NCBI GenBank assembly: GCA_900768875.1
Contig: CAAGEP010000004.1
Location: 1-64,000 of the forward strand
Length of the DNA: 64,000 bases
Direction: 5' to 3'
Source: Alphaproteobacteria bacterium
GTDB taxonomy: Bacteria > Pseudomonadota > Alphaproteobacteria > CAAGCB01 > CAG-977
The notes below the pieces were generated by a model. It made no database searches. It saw only the letters and a list, made by a program, of their open reading frames with translations, and was not told where the DNA came from. The position numbers and the translations under genes were made by a program. Of this stretch, positions 43,684-52,867 are shown one piece after another (the first letter of the stretch is position 1; each line of letters opens with the position of its first letter).

Positions 43684-45558
43684 TTATTCCGCCGGCTGTT
43701 CGTCGTCATCGTCCGTTACGGGAACGGTCGACCGCGCGGAAATGTGAACGCCCTCTTCCTCGCGGGTGATTTTTTCGCCTTTTATCAAAGCGTGAACCTC
43801 ATCCGCCGTCAGGGTTTCGTATTCCAGCAGCCCTTGCGCGATACGTTCCAGTTCATCGCGTTTTTCATGCAGAACGGATTGGCAATGCGCATACGCCTCG
43901 TCAATCAAAGCCTTGATTTCCGCATCAACCCGCGCCGCCAGTTCTTCGGACACGTTTTTGCGCTGGGAAATAGAATAGCCCAAGAACACTTCGCCGTCGG
44001 GTTCTTCGACCGCGATGGGACCGATTTCCTTGTTCATGCCCCATTGGGTAACCATGCTGCGCGCGATGTTCGTCGCCACGCGGATGTCCTGTGACGCGCC
44101 CGTCGACACGTTTTGCGCGCCGAAAATCATTTCCTCCGCCACGCGTCCGCCGAAACAAATGCCCATGCGCTCTTTCAAGTAGATGTACGACCGCGAATCC
44201 TTGTCGTCCGTCGGCAAAGACATCGTTACACCCAGCGCCCTGCCGCGCGGAATGATGGTGACTTTGTGCAGCGGATCGGAATGAGGCGATTCCAGCATCA
44301 TCAACGCGTGTCCCGCTTCGTGATAAGCGGTCAGTTTCTTGTCGTCTTCGGTCATAATATGGGATTTGCGTTCCGCGCCCATCATGACTTTGTCCTTGGC
44401 GTATTCAAATTCCGCCATGGTGACCACGCGCTTGTTGCGGCGCGCCGCCAACAAAGCCGCTTCGTTGACCAAATTCGCCAAATCCGCACCCGAAAATCCG
44501 GGAGTGCCGCGCGCGATTTTCTTCGCATCGACATCGGGTCCCATCGGGCTTTTCTTCATATGCACCAGCAGAATTTTCTCGCGTCCCGCCAAATCGGGGT
44601 TCGGCACGACGACCTGACGGTCGAAACGACCGGGGCGCAGTAAAGCGGGGTCAAGCACGTCGGGACGGTTTGTCGCGGCAATCAGAATCACCGCTTCGTT
44701 CGTGTCAAAGCCGTCCATTTCGACCAACAGCTGGTTCAGCGTCTGTTCGCGTTCGTCGTTGCCGCCGCCCAATCCCGCGCCGCGGTGACGCCCGACCGCG
44801 TCGATTTCGTCGATAAAAACCAGACAAGGCGCGTGTTTTTTGGCTTGTTCAAACATATCGCGCACACGCGACGCGCCGACACCGACGAACATTTCAACAA
44901 AATCGGAACCCGAAATCGTAAAGAACGGCACGTTCGCTTCGCCCGCAATCGCTTTCGCCAGCAGCGTTTTGCCCGTCCCCGGAGGTCCGACCAGCAACAC
45001 GCCGCGGGGGATTTTTCCGCCCAAGCGCTGGAACCGTTCGGGGTCTTTCAAATAATCGACGATTTCGACCAAATCCTCTTTGGCTTCGTCAATGCCCGCG
45101 ACATCGGCGAAAGTGACTTTGCCCTGCCCTTCTATCATGCGGGCGCGGGATTTGCCGAAGCTCATCGCCTTGCCGTTGCCAGCCGCCATTTGGCGCATAA
45201 AGAACACCCACACGCCGATGAACAAAATGAACGGCAGCCAGTACACAACCCCCGCCCAGAACGAGCTTTCGCCCTCCAGCGGAACGGCGGTGACGCGCAC
45301 ATTCTTTTCCAACAGCATGGGGACCAGTCCCGCGTCGTCGGGAGCATACAGCGCGAACTTGCGCCCATCGGTCAGCTGACCCGCGATTTTGTTGCCCTGC
45401 AAGACGACTTCCTGCACTTTGCCGTCCTGCACCTGTTGCGTAAATTCGGAAAAAGCCAGCGGCGCCGCGGTGCGGTTCGCCGCCCCGCCCGAATAGGAAT
45501 CGTACAGCGTAAACAGCAGCACACCGACAATCAGCCAAACAAATATGTTTTTGTTCAA
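43684..45558 (-). CDS. ftsH: ATP-dependent zinc metalloprotease FtsH
   Basis: This 624-residue membrane protease degrades misfolded and regulatory proteins. Two membrane helices (about 5-20 and 103-122) flank a periplasmic domain. The AAA+ module has Walker A GPPGTGKT (191-198), Walker B VFIDEID and the second-region-of-homology Arg residues. The zinc site is HEAGH (413-417). It starts at TTG 45558 with GAGG upstream, seven bases after tilS. Order and length match alphaproteobacterial ftsH. Confidence 0.98.
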   Translation of the reverse strand: MNKNIFVWLIVGVLLFTLYDSYSGGAANRTAAPLAFSEFTQQVQDGKVQEVVLQGNKIAGQLTDGRKFALYAPDDAGLVPMLLEKNVRVTAVPLEGESSFWAGVVYWLPFILFIGVWVFFMRQMAAGNGKAMSFGKSRARMIEGQGKVTFADVAGIDEAKEDLVEIVDYLKDPERFQRLGGKIPRGVLLVGPPGTGKTLLAKAIAGEANVPFFTISGSDFVEMFVGVGASRVRDMFEQAKKHAPCLVFIDEIDAVGRHRGAGLGGGNDEREQTLNQLLVEMDGFDTNEAVILIAATNRPDVLDPALLRPGRFDRQVVVPNPDLAGREKILLVHMKKSPMGPDVDAKKIARGTPGFSGADLANLVNEAALLAARRNKRVVTMAEFEYAKDKVMMGAERKSHIMTEDDKKLTAYHEAGHALMMLESPHSDPLHKVTIIPRGRALGVTMSLPTDDKDSRSYIYLKERMGICFGGRVAEEMIFGAQNVSTGASQDIRVATNIARSMVTQWGMNKEIGPIAVEEPDGEVFLGYSISQRKNVSEELAARVDAEIKALIDEAYAHCQSVLHEKRDELERIAQGLLEYETLTADEVHALIKGEKITREEEGVHISARSTVPVTDDDDEQPAE

Positions 45559-45565
45559 ATCAACC

Positions 45566-46822
45566 TCAAACCGTTAAGGGCGGCATCCATTCCGCCGTTT
45601 GCACCAAAGGAAACACGGGCGAAAAAACCGCCTGACAAGCCATTTGATTCTGTTTATACCCCAAATGCGGGACAATACAAAGCTTTTCCTTGTCGAAAAT
45701 CGCGGGCAAAGTCGGAATGACGCGTTTCGGGATTTTCAAATCCGTTTTTACCGCCCGACCCAACGCTCCGACGGTCAAGCCCCGCATATTCGCTCCGTTT
45801 CCGAAAACGGCAAAGCCGCCCCAGTACGCAAAGCCCGTTTCATCAAACGCCGCGGGGGGCGGCAAAGCGCGCTCCTCGCGCCAAATCAGCACCCACCGCC
45901 GCGCCAAAGGAGCAATCCTGCACCCGCCCAAAGTGCAGCCGCGAAAGCCGCTTTTAAGGCGGGAAACCAGCGATTCGACCGCCGTTTTTTCAGGCGCGTA
46001 AGAAACATTCGCGACAACGCGCAAAATCTCGCCCAGCGCATACGGCAAAACGGGACAATCCGTAAGAAAAGCGTCTTGTTCCAAAACGGCGTACCCCATG
46101 GTGGACAGCGTTAAGAATCGGGCGTAAAAGGCGGCGGTTTGCTCCTCTGTTTCCCGTCGTTTTTTGCCGTAAACCAACGTTTGGCGAAAAGCCTCCTCCA
46201 GTTCGGCGGATGTCGCCGTTTGCCTTAACCGTCCGCGTTCAAACCGTGTCGAGGCGTTGGTCGGGTCTTCCACCCAGTTTAATCCGTTTTCGCGCGCGAA
46301 AGCCCGCAATTCGGACGGCTCAATCCCCAGAAAAGGACGCAACATTCTGCCGAACGCAAAGCTTCTGACCGCGGACATGCCCGCCAGTCCGACAGCGCCG
46401 CTGCCCCGCGCCCGCCGCATCAGGAAAGTTTCGGCTTGGTCGCGTTTGTGATGTCCCAACAGCAGGTTTTCGATTTTCAGCCGACGGCACGCGTCAAACA
46501 ACAACGCGTAGCGATGTTCCCGCGCGGCTTGCTCGACGCCCGTTTCGGGCTTTTCGCCCCGCCAAACCAGAATTTCCGATTCAACGCCCAGCTTTTCCGC
46601 CCATTGAGCCACATGCCGCGCTTCGGCGGCGGATTCGGAACGCAAACCATGGTCTACCGTCAGGACGACAACCCTGTTTTTATTTTGTTTGCCGAAATCG
46701 GCGGCGGCTTTCATCAACGCCATGCTGTCCGCGCCGCCCGACACGGCAACCGCCAAAGCGTCGCCCGACCCCACGCCGAACGCCGCCATCGCACGCGCGA
46801 AAAAGTCGGGAATCAACGGCAT
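45566..46822 (-). CDS. tilS: tRNA(Ile)-lysidine synthetase
   Basis: This 418-residue enzyme modifies C34 of the CAU-anticodon tRNA-Ile so that it reads AUA. The N-type ATP-pyrophosphatase loop is AVSGGADSMAL (about 26-36). LLGHHKRDQAETFLMR and GLAGM are family motifs. The C-terminal domain is short and divergent. Its start overlaps the cpoB stop by 10 bases, and ftsH follows seven bases downstream. Confidence 0.95.
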   Translation of the reverse strand: MPLIPDFFARAMAAFGVGSGDALAVAVSGGADSMALMKAAADFGKQNKNRVVVLTVDHGLRSESAAEARHVAQWAEKLGVESEILVWRGEKPETGVEQAAREHRYALLFDACRRLKIENLLLGHHKRDQAETFLMRRARGSGAVGLAGMSAVRSFAFGRMLRPFLGIEPSELRAFARENGLNWVEDPTNASTRFERGRLRQTATSAELEEAFRQTLVYGKKRRETEEQTAAFYARFLTLSTMGYAVLEQDAFLTDCPVLPYALGEILRVVANVSYAPEKTAVESLVSRLKSGFRGCTLGGCRIAPLARRWVLIWREERALPPPAAFDETGFAYWGGFAVFGNGANMRGLTVGALGRAVKTDLKIPKRVIPTLPAIFDKEKLCIVPHLGYKQNQMACQAVFSPVFPLVQTAEWMPPLTV

Positions 46823-47697
46823 GAAAGCTTGTTCATTTCCTTCTGCAGGCGTTTTTTCATGCTTTCGGACACTTTGGGATATTCGGCTGAAAAGTTTTTA
46901 AACGCGATGCAGGCTTCTTCCTTTTTGTTCATGCGCGCCATGGTCAGTCCCAGTTTGAACAGATTGTCGGGAGCTTTCTGACTGTCGCGATATTTTTGGA
47001 ATCCCTCGGCAAAAGCAATGGCAGCCTTGTCAAACTGTCCGCGCGCGAAATAGGATTCGCCCAACCAATATTGCGCATTTCCCGCCAAAGAATTTTTCGG
47101 ATGCAATTCCAAAAACGCTTCAAACTGGCTTTCGGCACTTTTGTAATTTTGTTTTTTAATTGCGGCGAAAGCCTCGTTATACAGTGTTTTGGCATCTTTT
47201 TTACCGTAAGCCGCTTTGATTTTATCTTTCTTGTCCTTTTCGGCTTTTTGAGCGGCGGCTTCTTTTTCTTTGCGTTGTTTTTCCGCGTTTTTCAAAGCCT
47301 GCTCCGCCCGTTCTTTTTCTTCGGTCATTTTTTGCAGTTTGCGTTCAACTTCCTGCAGGCGTTTTTCCAAATCGATAAAACGCTGCGCATTGTCGTCTTG
47401 AATCCGTTTTTGCTTTTCGATATCTTCCTCACGTTCAAACGCCATCCGTTCGACATCCCCTGTCAACTGGCGGACGTTTTCCTCCAAATCCTGAGCATTG
47501 ACAACGGCGGCATCCGTTCCGTTTTCAACGGGACGTTTTGCCGAACCGACATAATTGTTCGACAGTTTTTTGTTGACGGTTTTCAGCGACCGTTCCAGTT
47601 TGTCCATCCTGTCGGACAAATCGGCAACAGTGGCGCAATGTCCCGCGGCAGGCAGCAGCACATATACGGACAATATCAAACAAAGCAAACTTTTCAT
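46813..47697 (-). CDS. cpoB: Tol-Pal system protein CpoB (YbgF)
   Basis: This 294-residue periplasmic protein is counted from the ATG at 47697; a TTG at 47706 is possible. A signal peptide ends near GHCA. A coiled-coil region (about 25-150, very Glu/Lys-rich) is followed by three TPR-like repeats (about 165-294, from TLYNEAFAAIKK). It coordinates outer-membrane constriction with peptidoglycan synthesis alongside TolA. The coiled coil is longer than in E. coli. It overlaps tilS and follows the Pal-like genes, as expected for this operon. Confidence 0.93.
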   Translation of the reverse strand: MKSLLCLILSVYVLLPAAGHCATVADLSDRMDKLERSLKTVNKKLSNNYVGSAKRPVENGTDAAVVNAQDLEENVRQLTGDVERMAFEREEDIEKQKRIQDDNAQRFIDLEKRLQEVERKLQKMTEEKERAEQALKNAEKQRKEKEAAAQKAEKDKKDKIKAAYGKKDAKTLYNEAFAAIKKQNYKSAESQFEAFLELHPKNSLAGNAQYWLGESYFARGQFDKAAIAFAEGFQKYRDSQKAPDNLFKLGLTMARMNKKEEACIAFKNFSAEYPKVSESMKKRLQKEMNKLSCR

Positions 47698-47716
47698 CGT
47701 TTTCAACCCCGCAAAA

Positions 47717-47750
47717 AAAAGAGTGCTTTTGATTATAAAAGCACTCTTTT
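47717..47750 (-). terminator. Terminator after the second Pal-like gene
   Basis: A perfect 14-bp stem, AAAAGAGTGCTTTT / AAAAGCACTCTTTT, with a 6-base loop and T-run lies between the Pal-like gene and cpoB. Confidence 0.9.
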
Positions 47751-47768
47751 CATTACGCTACACTTTTT

Positions 47769-48197
47769 TTATTCCGTAACGATGACCGTTACCGCGCGTC
47801 TGTCCAGTTGACGGGATTGAGGCGTGTTTTTTGTGGACGCCAAATCCTGTTCGCCGAACGAAACGACGCTGACGCGATTCGGATTGATGCCGTTTTCCAC
47901 AAAATACGCTTTGACGCTTTCGGCACGATCCATACCCAACTGCATGTTATGCGCCGTTGATCCCGTCGGATCGGTGTAGCCTTTGACGATGACTTTTTTA
48001 TTCGGATTTTTCTTCAGCCAATCAATTTGCTTGTCCAGCACTTGTTTGCTTTCAAGCGTCAAATCCGCCTTGTTTTGAGCAAACATCACTTTGTTTTGCT
48101 TGAACGTTTCCTTGAACGCTTCACATTTTGTTTCGCGATGGGCGCATCCCGTTACCAACAGCAAAGCCCCCAAAGCTCCAGCGACAATTTTTTTCAT
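47769..48197 (-). CDS. Second OmpA-like peptidoglycan-binding lipoprotein
   Basis: This 142-residue protein has a lipobox, LVTGC (about residues 14-18), and an OmpA-C/Pal domain (about 35-142). The domain includes VIVKGYTDPTG and NRVSVVSFGEQ and should bind diaminopimelate in peptidoglycan. It lies directly after pal and is a diverged duplicate: two Cys beyond the lipobox region and a shorter linker set it apart. AAGGAGGAT-like bases precede the ATG. Terminators flank it on both sides, so it may be expressed separately from pal and cpoB. Confidence 0.9.
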   Translation of the reverse strand: MKKIVAGALGALLLVTGCAHRETKCEAFKETFKQNKVMFAQNKADLTLESKQVLDKQIDWLKKNPNKKVIVKGYTDPTGSTAHNMQLGMDRAESVKAYFVENGINPNRVSVVSFGEQDLASTKNTPQSRQLDRRAVTVIVTE

Positions 48198-48218
48198 CTT
48201 ATCCTCCTTGAATGTAAA

Positions 48219-48244
48219 AAAGCACCCTTATTGTAGGGTGCTTT
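48219..48244 (-). terminator. Terminator after pal
   Basis: A perfect 10-bp stem, AAAGCACCCT / AGGGTGCTTT, with a 6-base loop is followed by T/A-rich sequence. It is 22 bases past the pal stop. Confidence 0.88.
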
Positions 48245-48266
48245 CTCAAATCGGATAAGCTGTCAA

Positions 48267-48746
48267 TTAGTCTTTGACAACCGTAACCGCACGGCGATTC
48301 TGAGCCCAAGCGGCTTCGTTCGCGCCGATAACGGCGGGACGTTCTTTGCCGTAGGAAATCACGTCAATGCGATCGGCATCGACACCGGCGGAAATCAGAT
48401 AGTTTTTAACGGCAACGGCGCGGCGTTCGCCCAAAGCGATGTTGTATTCGCGCGTACCGCGGTCATCGGTGTGTCCCTGAACGACAATGTTCTTTTCGGG
48501 GTTCGCCTGCAGCCATTCGGCCTGCGCTTTCAAGACATTGCGGGCTTCTTCGTTCAAGTTCGATTTGTCGAAGCCGAAGAAAACGCGATCTTTTGCGTTC
48601 TGAACAAAGTTCTGATCCTGTTCGGCGACATCGGCGGGCGCGCCGACCGTCGTCATCGAAGACGATTCATCGTCAACGACATCCGTGGAAGCACAAGCGG
48701 AAACCAAAGCCATCGTAGCCAAAACGGCAACTAAACGTTTTTTCAT
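48267..48746 (-). CDS. pal: Peptidoglycan-associated lipoprotein Pal
   Basis: This protein has 159 residues from the ATG at 48746 with GGGAGA upstream. The lipobox is LVSAC (about 15-19) and the mature protein is anchored in the outer membrane. The OmpA-C domain (about 50-159) has VFFGFDKSNL and GHTDDRGTREYN. Pal ties the outer membrane to peptidoglycan and interacts with TolB. The gene follows tolB in the canonical order. Confidence 0.97.
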   Translation of the reverse strand: MKKRLVAVLATMALVSACASTDVVDDESSSMTTVGAPADVAEQDQNFVQNAKDRVFFGFDKSNLNEEARNVLKAQAEWLQANPEKNIVVQGHTDDRGTREYNIALGERRAVAVKNYLISAGVDADRIDVISYGKERPAVIGANEAAWAQNRRAVTVVKD

Positions 48747-48848
48747 CAACAATTCTCCCAAATAGAAAAAACAACGTTAAACAATCGTGGTTAGAATTTA
48801 AAAGATTTTACTATACAGCGCAACCTTTTTTTTTAGCCGTTCCTTAAA

Positions 48849-50171
48849 TCAGCGGTTCGACAGCAACGGCGACCATGCGGGATCGGACGCGTCAACGGGC
48901 GTCAGCAGGCGCCGTTCGTTGTATCCCGTAATGTCCACGGCATAAATCTTCGTCGCCCCCGGAAATCCGTATTGGTTCGGCGGGTCCTGACGAAAATACA
49001 TTAAAATGCGGCCGTTCGGCGACCATGTGGGTCCTTCGACCAGATACCCTTCGGCAACCAGACGTTCGCCTTTTCCGTCGGGGAACATCACGCCGATGTA
49101 GAACTTGCCCCCTGCCATTTTCGTAAAAGCGATATAATCCCCGCGCGGCGACCAGACGGGCGTGGCGTATCGCCCTTTGCCGAAACTGATGCGGCGCATG
49201 TTTTTGCCGTTCGCATCCATCACATACAGCTGCTGCGCCCCGCTGCGGTCAGAGTTGAACACAATCCGCTTTCCGTCGGGCGAATAGCTGGGCGACGTTT
49301 CAATGGACGGCATGTGCGTCAACTGTTTGACGGCGCGGGTATCCAAATTCATTTCGTAGATTTCCGTGTTGCCGTTTTCCGCCATGGACATAATCAGCTT
49401 GTGTCCGTCGGGCGAAAAGCGCGGCGCGAACGTCATTCCGGGAAAATCGCCGACAATCTGCTGTTTGCCCGTTTCGATGTCAAACAGATAGACGCGCGGC
49501 GTGTCTTTGTAATACGACATATATGTAATCTGCTGCATGTTCGGCGAAAAGCGCGGCGTTAAAACCAGATTGATGCCGTCGGTCAAAAAGCGGTGGTTTT
49601 CACCGTCTTGATCCATAATCGCCAGCCGTTTGACGCGGCGCAGCGGCGTTCCCGTTTCGGCGATGTAAACAATGCGGGTGTCAAAATAGCCGGCTTCGCC
49701 CGTAATGCGTTTGTAAACCGCATCCGCAATGATGTGAGCGACTCGCCGCCAACCGTTTTCGTCGATTTCAAAGCTGGAGGAATACATTTCCTGCGACGCG
49801 GGAACATCCCACAGCCGCACGGAAATTTTGATTTGCTTGGCATTGACGTATTCAACGGCTCCTTGAATCAAGGCTTCAGCGGAAATCGCCTGCCAGTCCA
49901 CGAATTTCGGAGAATCGTCAATTCCCTTGAAACGCTGCAGATAAGAAAAAGAATCCAGAATTCTGAACAGCCCCGAACTTTCCAAATCCGATTGAATGAC
50001 GTCCGTAATTTTATGCGAAAAGTCGGCGGATTTTCTGTCAAACGACGAAAAAACGGGTAAAGCGACCGCCATCGGTTCGGAACGCGCCCCCGTAATATCG
50101 ATGCTCAGTTCGGCGTTTGCCGATGATGCAAACGCAAAAATCAAAAACACAGCCGTCAAAAACTTTTTCAT
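48849..50171 (-). CDS. tolB: Tol-Pal system protein TolB
   Basis: This 440-residue periplasmic protein has a signal peptide of about 20 residues. The N-terminal domain is at 22-150. A six-bladed beta-propeller built of WD40-like PD40 repeats follows, with repeated SPDGKRI and WSPRGDYIAF-type blades. It links Pal with TolA. Its start overlaps the tolA stop by one base (TGATG). Confidence 0.97.
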   Translation of the reverse strand: MKKFLTAVFLIFAFASSANAELSIDITGARSEPMAVALPVFSSFDRKSADFSHKITDVIQSDLESSGLFRILDSFSYLQRFKGIDDSPKFVDWQAISAEALIQGAVEYVNAKQIKISVRLWDVPASQEMYSSSFEIDENGWRRVAHIIADAVYKRITGEAGYFDTRIVYIAETGTPLRRVKRLAIMDQDGENHRFLTDGINLVLTPRFSPNMQQITYMSYYKDTPRVYLFDIETGKQQIVGDFPGMTFAPRFSPDGHKLIMSMAENGNTEIYEMNLDTRAVKQLTHMPSIETSPSYSPDGKRIVFNSDRSGAQQLYVMDANGKNMRRISFGKGRYATPVWSPRGDYIAFTKMAGGKFYIGVMFPDGKGERLVAEGYLVEGPTWSPNGRILMYFRQDPPNQYGFPGATKIYAVDITGYNERRLLTPVDASDPAWSPLLSNR

Positions 50172-51163
50172 CAGCCCACTCCGCCGTCAAAAGGATTAAA
50201 CCGTAACAAAAGCGTTTTCCACGCGTCGTAAGATTGTTCGTAATTTTTGGGGAAAATCGCGAACGGGGATTTGTCGTCTTTTTTATCGCAAATATACACG
50301 GCGCGGCGCGCGCTTTCCGCCGCGGAACGATACGCCGAATCTTTGCTATAGCGTTTCGTGTTCAAAATCTTTGCGTCCCTGACCCGTCCTTCTTTGGACA
50401 GGAACACGCGGATTTCGATAATCATATTCTGCGCCCCGCGCACGCCCGCGTCCATATTCCAACATTCACGCAAACGCAGTCCGATAAGGTCTTTTTCCGA
50501 CACGGACAATTCCTGCATGTAGCTGCCGCCCGAACCGCCATCGACACCTTCCGTCACGATTTCGTCGGAATTGACATCGGCGGGAACGTCGTCGGCGCGC
50601 CCCATGCCTTTTTTCAAGCCGTCGACGGAAGCCAACAATGTTTTGAACGGATCGTCGCTCTTGGCCGTACCGCCCTGACCGCCTTTGCCCGACTGTTTCA
50701 AGCTGTTGAGCATGGAGGCTACCGCCTCGTCTGTTTTGGAAGAAGGCTTTTTTGTTACTTTCGTCAAAACTTTGTTCAAGTCGTTCGACAAATGCGCGCC
50801 CGAAGACGATTTTTCACCCGATCCCGAACCGCCGCGACTCAGCGACGCGCCCGCTTTGCTGTACGCCGATGTTTTCACCGATTTTTGCGCGGATGCGGAC
50901 GCTTTTTTTGTTTTATCCAGCTTGGGCGGCAGATTGGTCATTTCCGCGACCTTGACTTTATCAAGATCAACGACGAACATCGGCACGGAAACGACTTTGT
51001 CTTTCGCTTCCGTCGAAATGAAATCAACCGTCAGCAAAATTACGACAAGCAAATGCAACCCGACAGACAGCACTATCGGCGCATGTTCGCGCACAAACCG
51101 TATCAGTTTGACCAAATACGGATGACGGCGCAAAAACGACAAAACGGTCTGACGGATTTTCAA
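50171..51163 (-). CDS. tolA: Cell envelope protein TolA
   Basis: This 330-residue protein has a single membrane helix (about 28-47). A long Ser/Lys/Gly/Ala-rich spacer (about 75-215) follows. The C-terminal TonB/TolA-like domain (about 230-330) begins at LIGLRLRECWNMD. It spans the periplasm and passes proton-motive force from TolQR to TolB-Pal. The spacer is flexible and Ser/Gly-rich rather than the long helix of E. coli. It starts ten bases past the tolR stop. Confidence 0.92.
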   Translation of the reverse strand: MKIRQTVLSFLRRHPYLVKLIRFVREHAPIVLSVGLHLLVVILLTVDFISTEAKDKVVSVPMFVVDLDKVKVAEMTNLPPKLDKTKKASASAQKSVKTSAYSKAGASLSRGGSGSGEKSSSGAHLSNDLNKVLTKVTKKPSSKTDEAVASMLNSLKQSGKGGQGGTAKSDDPFKTLLASVDGLKKGMGRADDVPADVNSDEIVTEGVDGGSGGSYMQELSVSEKDLIGLRLRECWNMDAGVRGAQNMIIEIRVFLSKEGRVRDAKILNTKRYSKDSAYRSAAESARRAVYICDKKDDKSPFAIFPKNYEQSYDAWKTLLLRFNPFDGGVG

Positions 51164-51173
51164 TGCGGATACC

Positions 51174-51638
51174 CTATTTTTTCTTTTTTGTTTTGTCGTT
51201 CAAAGCGTCCGTTCCCAACATGTCGCCCGTTTTCAGTCCGACTTTGGAAATTCCCGCCAGACGCAACAGGCTCATCAGCTCAATAACCTGCCCGTACGAT
51301 GCCGCACGGTCGCCGCTGATGACGACTTTCAAATTCGGATTGCTTTTCTGCATGGCTTGGACACGTTTGACCAAAGAGTCGGGTTTGACGATTTCGTCGC
51401 CCAAATAGATTTTGGATTTCGCATCGACACTGATATCAACGGCGCGGTCGGAATCCTCCATGGCCTGCCCGTCGCCGCGCGGCAAATCCAAAGACACGCC
51501 CGTCGTCATCATCGGCGCGGTCACCATAAAGATAACCAACAAAACCAACATTACGTCAACCATCGGGGTAACGTTGATTTCCGAAAACGAAGCGCGCTGT
51601 CTTTGCCCGCGGCTGGAAAATTTAATCGAAGCCCCCAT
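51174..51638 (-). CDS. tolR: TolR (ExbD family)
   Basis: This 154-residue protein has a basic cytosolic start and one membrane helix (about 22-42) with the conserved Asp in PMVDVMLVLLVIFM. A periplasmic domain follows. It forms the proton channel with TolQ. Its start and the tolQ stop share one base. The C-terminus ends in a short Lys run. Confidence 0.96.
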   Translation of the reverse strand: MGASIKFSSRGQRQRASFSEINVTPMVDVMLVLLVIFMVTAPMMTTGVSLDLPRGDGQAMEDSDRAVDISVDAKSKIYLGDEIVKPDSLVKRVQAMQKSNPNLKVVISGDRAASYGQVIELMSLLRLAGISKVGLKTGDMLGTDALNDKTKKKK

Positions 51639-52375
51639 CAGCCGCCGCTCCGCTTTTCGGAACGCCCTGTCGTGTCGTCAATGCGGCGCGACAGAATGGT
51701 TGAAAATTCACCCGCAAAGTTTTCCAGTACTTTGCCGTAACGCCCCATGTCGCTGGACAGTTTGTTGTACGCCAAAACGGCGGGAATGGCCGCGACCAGC
51801 CCCAAAGCCGTCGCAAACAAAGCTTCGGCAATGCCGGGGGCGACAACCGCCAAAGACGTGTTCGAGCTTGCCCCGATGTTGTGAAAGCTGTTCATAATGC
51901 CCCACACCGTGCCGAACAGTCCGATAAACGGCGACACCGATCCCGTGGATGCCAGAAACGTCAGCCGTTTTTCCATCCTGTCCATTTCGCGATCCATGGT
52001 GATTTGCATGACGCGGTCAATGCGCTGTCCCAAGCTGGTGCCGTGAACGCCCGTTGTCAAAGCCCCCGACGACCGCCGCCATTCACGCATGGCGGCAACG
52101 AAAATCGCGCTCATCGGGTCAAGGCGGTACGGTTTGGCTTCCAACTGATCGAACATATCGTCCAGCGAACCGCCCGACCAGAATTGCGTTTCAAATTTGT
52201 GCGCATCCTCGCGTGCCGAACGCAGCATCATAACTTTTTCAAAGATAATCGTCCACGACCAAACGGATGCCATTACAAGGGCGATAATCACGGTTTTGAC
52301 GATAAAATCCGCCTGCAGAAACAATCCCCACATGGACAGATTGGTCGCGGCGGTTTGCAAAGTGGCGGCAGGCAT
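51638..52375 (-). CDS. tolQ: TolQ (ExbB family)
   Basis: This 245-residue inner-membrane protein has three membrane helices (about 22-42, 140-165 and 180-205). The conserved GLFGTVWGIMNSF loop and VAPGIAEALFATALGL identify the family. With TolR it forms a proton-driven motor that energises TolA. The ribosome binding site AAAGGAGAG lies inside the arm of a perfect inverted repeat, described separately. Confidence 0.97.
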   Translation of the reverse strand: MPAATLQTAATNLSMWGLFLQADFIVKTVIIALVMASVWSWTIIFEKVMMLRSAREDAHKFETQFWSGGSLDDMFDQLEAKPYRLDPMSAIFVAAMREWRRSSGALTTGVHGTSLGQRIDRVMQITMDREMDRMEKRLTFLASTGSVSPFIGLFGTVWGIMNSFHNIGASSNTSLAVVAPGIAEALFATALGLVAAIPAVLAYNKLSSDMGRYGKVLENFAGEFSTILSRRIDDTTGRSEKRSGG

Positions 52376-52381
52376 GAAAAA

Positions 52382-52453
52382 AGCTCTCCTTTAAACTGAA
52401 TTCTTTGACCCCCAGTTTATGGCATATTTATTAAAGGAATGCAAAGGAGAGCT
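52382..52453 (-). promoter_or_regulatory. mRNA hairpin that can mask the tolQ ribosome binding site
   Basis: In the 86-bp ybgC-tolQ gap, AGCTCTCCTTT (52382-52392) and AAAGGAGAGCT (52443-52453) form perfect 11-bp arms. A second 7-bp pair (TAAACTG / CAGTTTA) is nested inside. On the transcript the downstream arm is the tolQ Shine-Dalgarno, followed by six U. It could act as a translational switch or attenuator. Confidence 0.55.
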
Positions 52454-52461
52454 GTTATTTT

Positions 52462-52866
52462 TTACATCACGGCCGCAAATTTTTCGCGAATCGGCGCAGG
52501 AATACGCGTCGGCTTGCCCACACCTGCGACGGCAAGAGCATAGACTTTGATTTCGACCAGCGTTTCGTCGCCGCGTTTGACGGTCTGCAACAAATCGAAC
52601 GTCGCGCCGCCAATTCTCAACACTTGCGTTTCAACGGTCAGCACGTCCTCCAAAAAAGCGGGACGTTTGTATTCGATTTCCAGCTTGTGAATCATAAAGC
52701 CGCACGGCTTTTCCGCTTTTTCCAAATCACGGCAGCGAACGCCCATTTCATGCAGCATCATCATGCGCGCGCGTTCCGCCATATCGATGTAACGGGAATG
52801 ATACACCACGCCGCCCGCGTCGGTATCGGCGTAACTGATTAAAAAATCGGCCTTAAACGTTTTCAT
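52462..52866 (-). CDS. ybgC: Tol-Pal associated acyl-CoA thioesterase YbgC
   Basis: This 134-residue hot-dog fold protein has the 4-hydroxybenzoyl-CoA thioesterase signature ISYADTDAGGVVYHSRYIDM near residues 10-29, with the catalytic Asp in YADTDAGG. It hydrolyses short or phosphopantetheine-linked acyl thioesters and is the first gene of the Tol-Pal cluster. It starts only one base past the stop of the HExxH gene at 52868, so it may be read through from that cassette. Confidence 0.95.
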   Translation of the reverse strand: MKTFKADFLISYADTDAGGVVYHSRYIDMAERARMMMLHEMGVRCRDLEKAEKPCGFMIHKLEIEYKRPAFLEDVLTVETQVLRIGGATFDLLQTVKRGDETLVEIKVYALAVAGVGKPTRIPAPIREKFAAVM

Positions 52867-52867
52867 C

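Noticed and set aside
52382..52453. The tolQ hairpin considered as a plain terminator of ybgC
   Set aside because: The loop is about 50 bases and the second arm is the tolQ Shine-Dalgarno, so simple intrinsic termination is less likely than a regulatory role, though not excluded.
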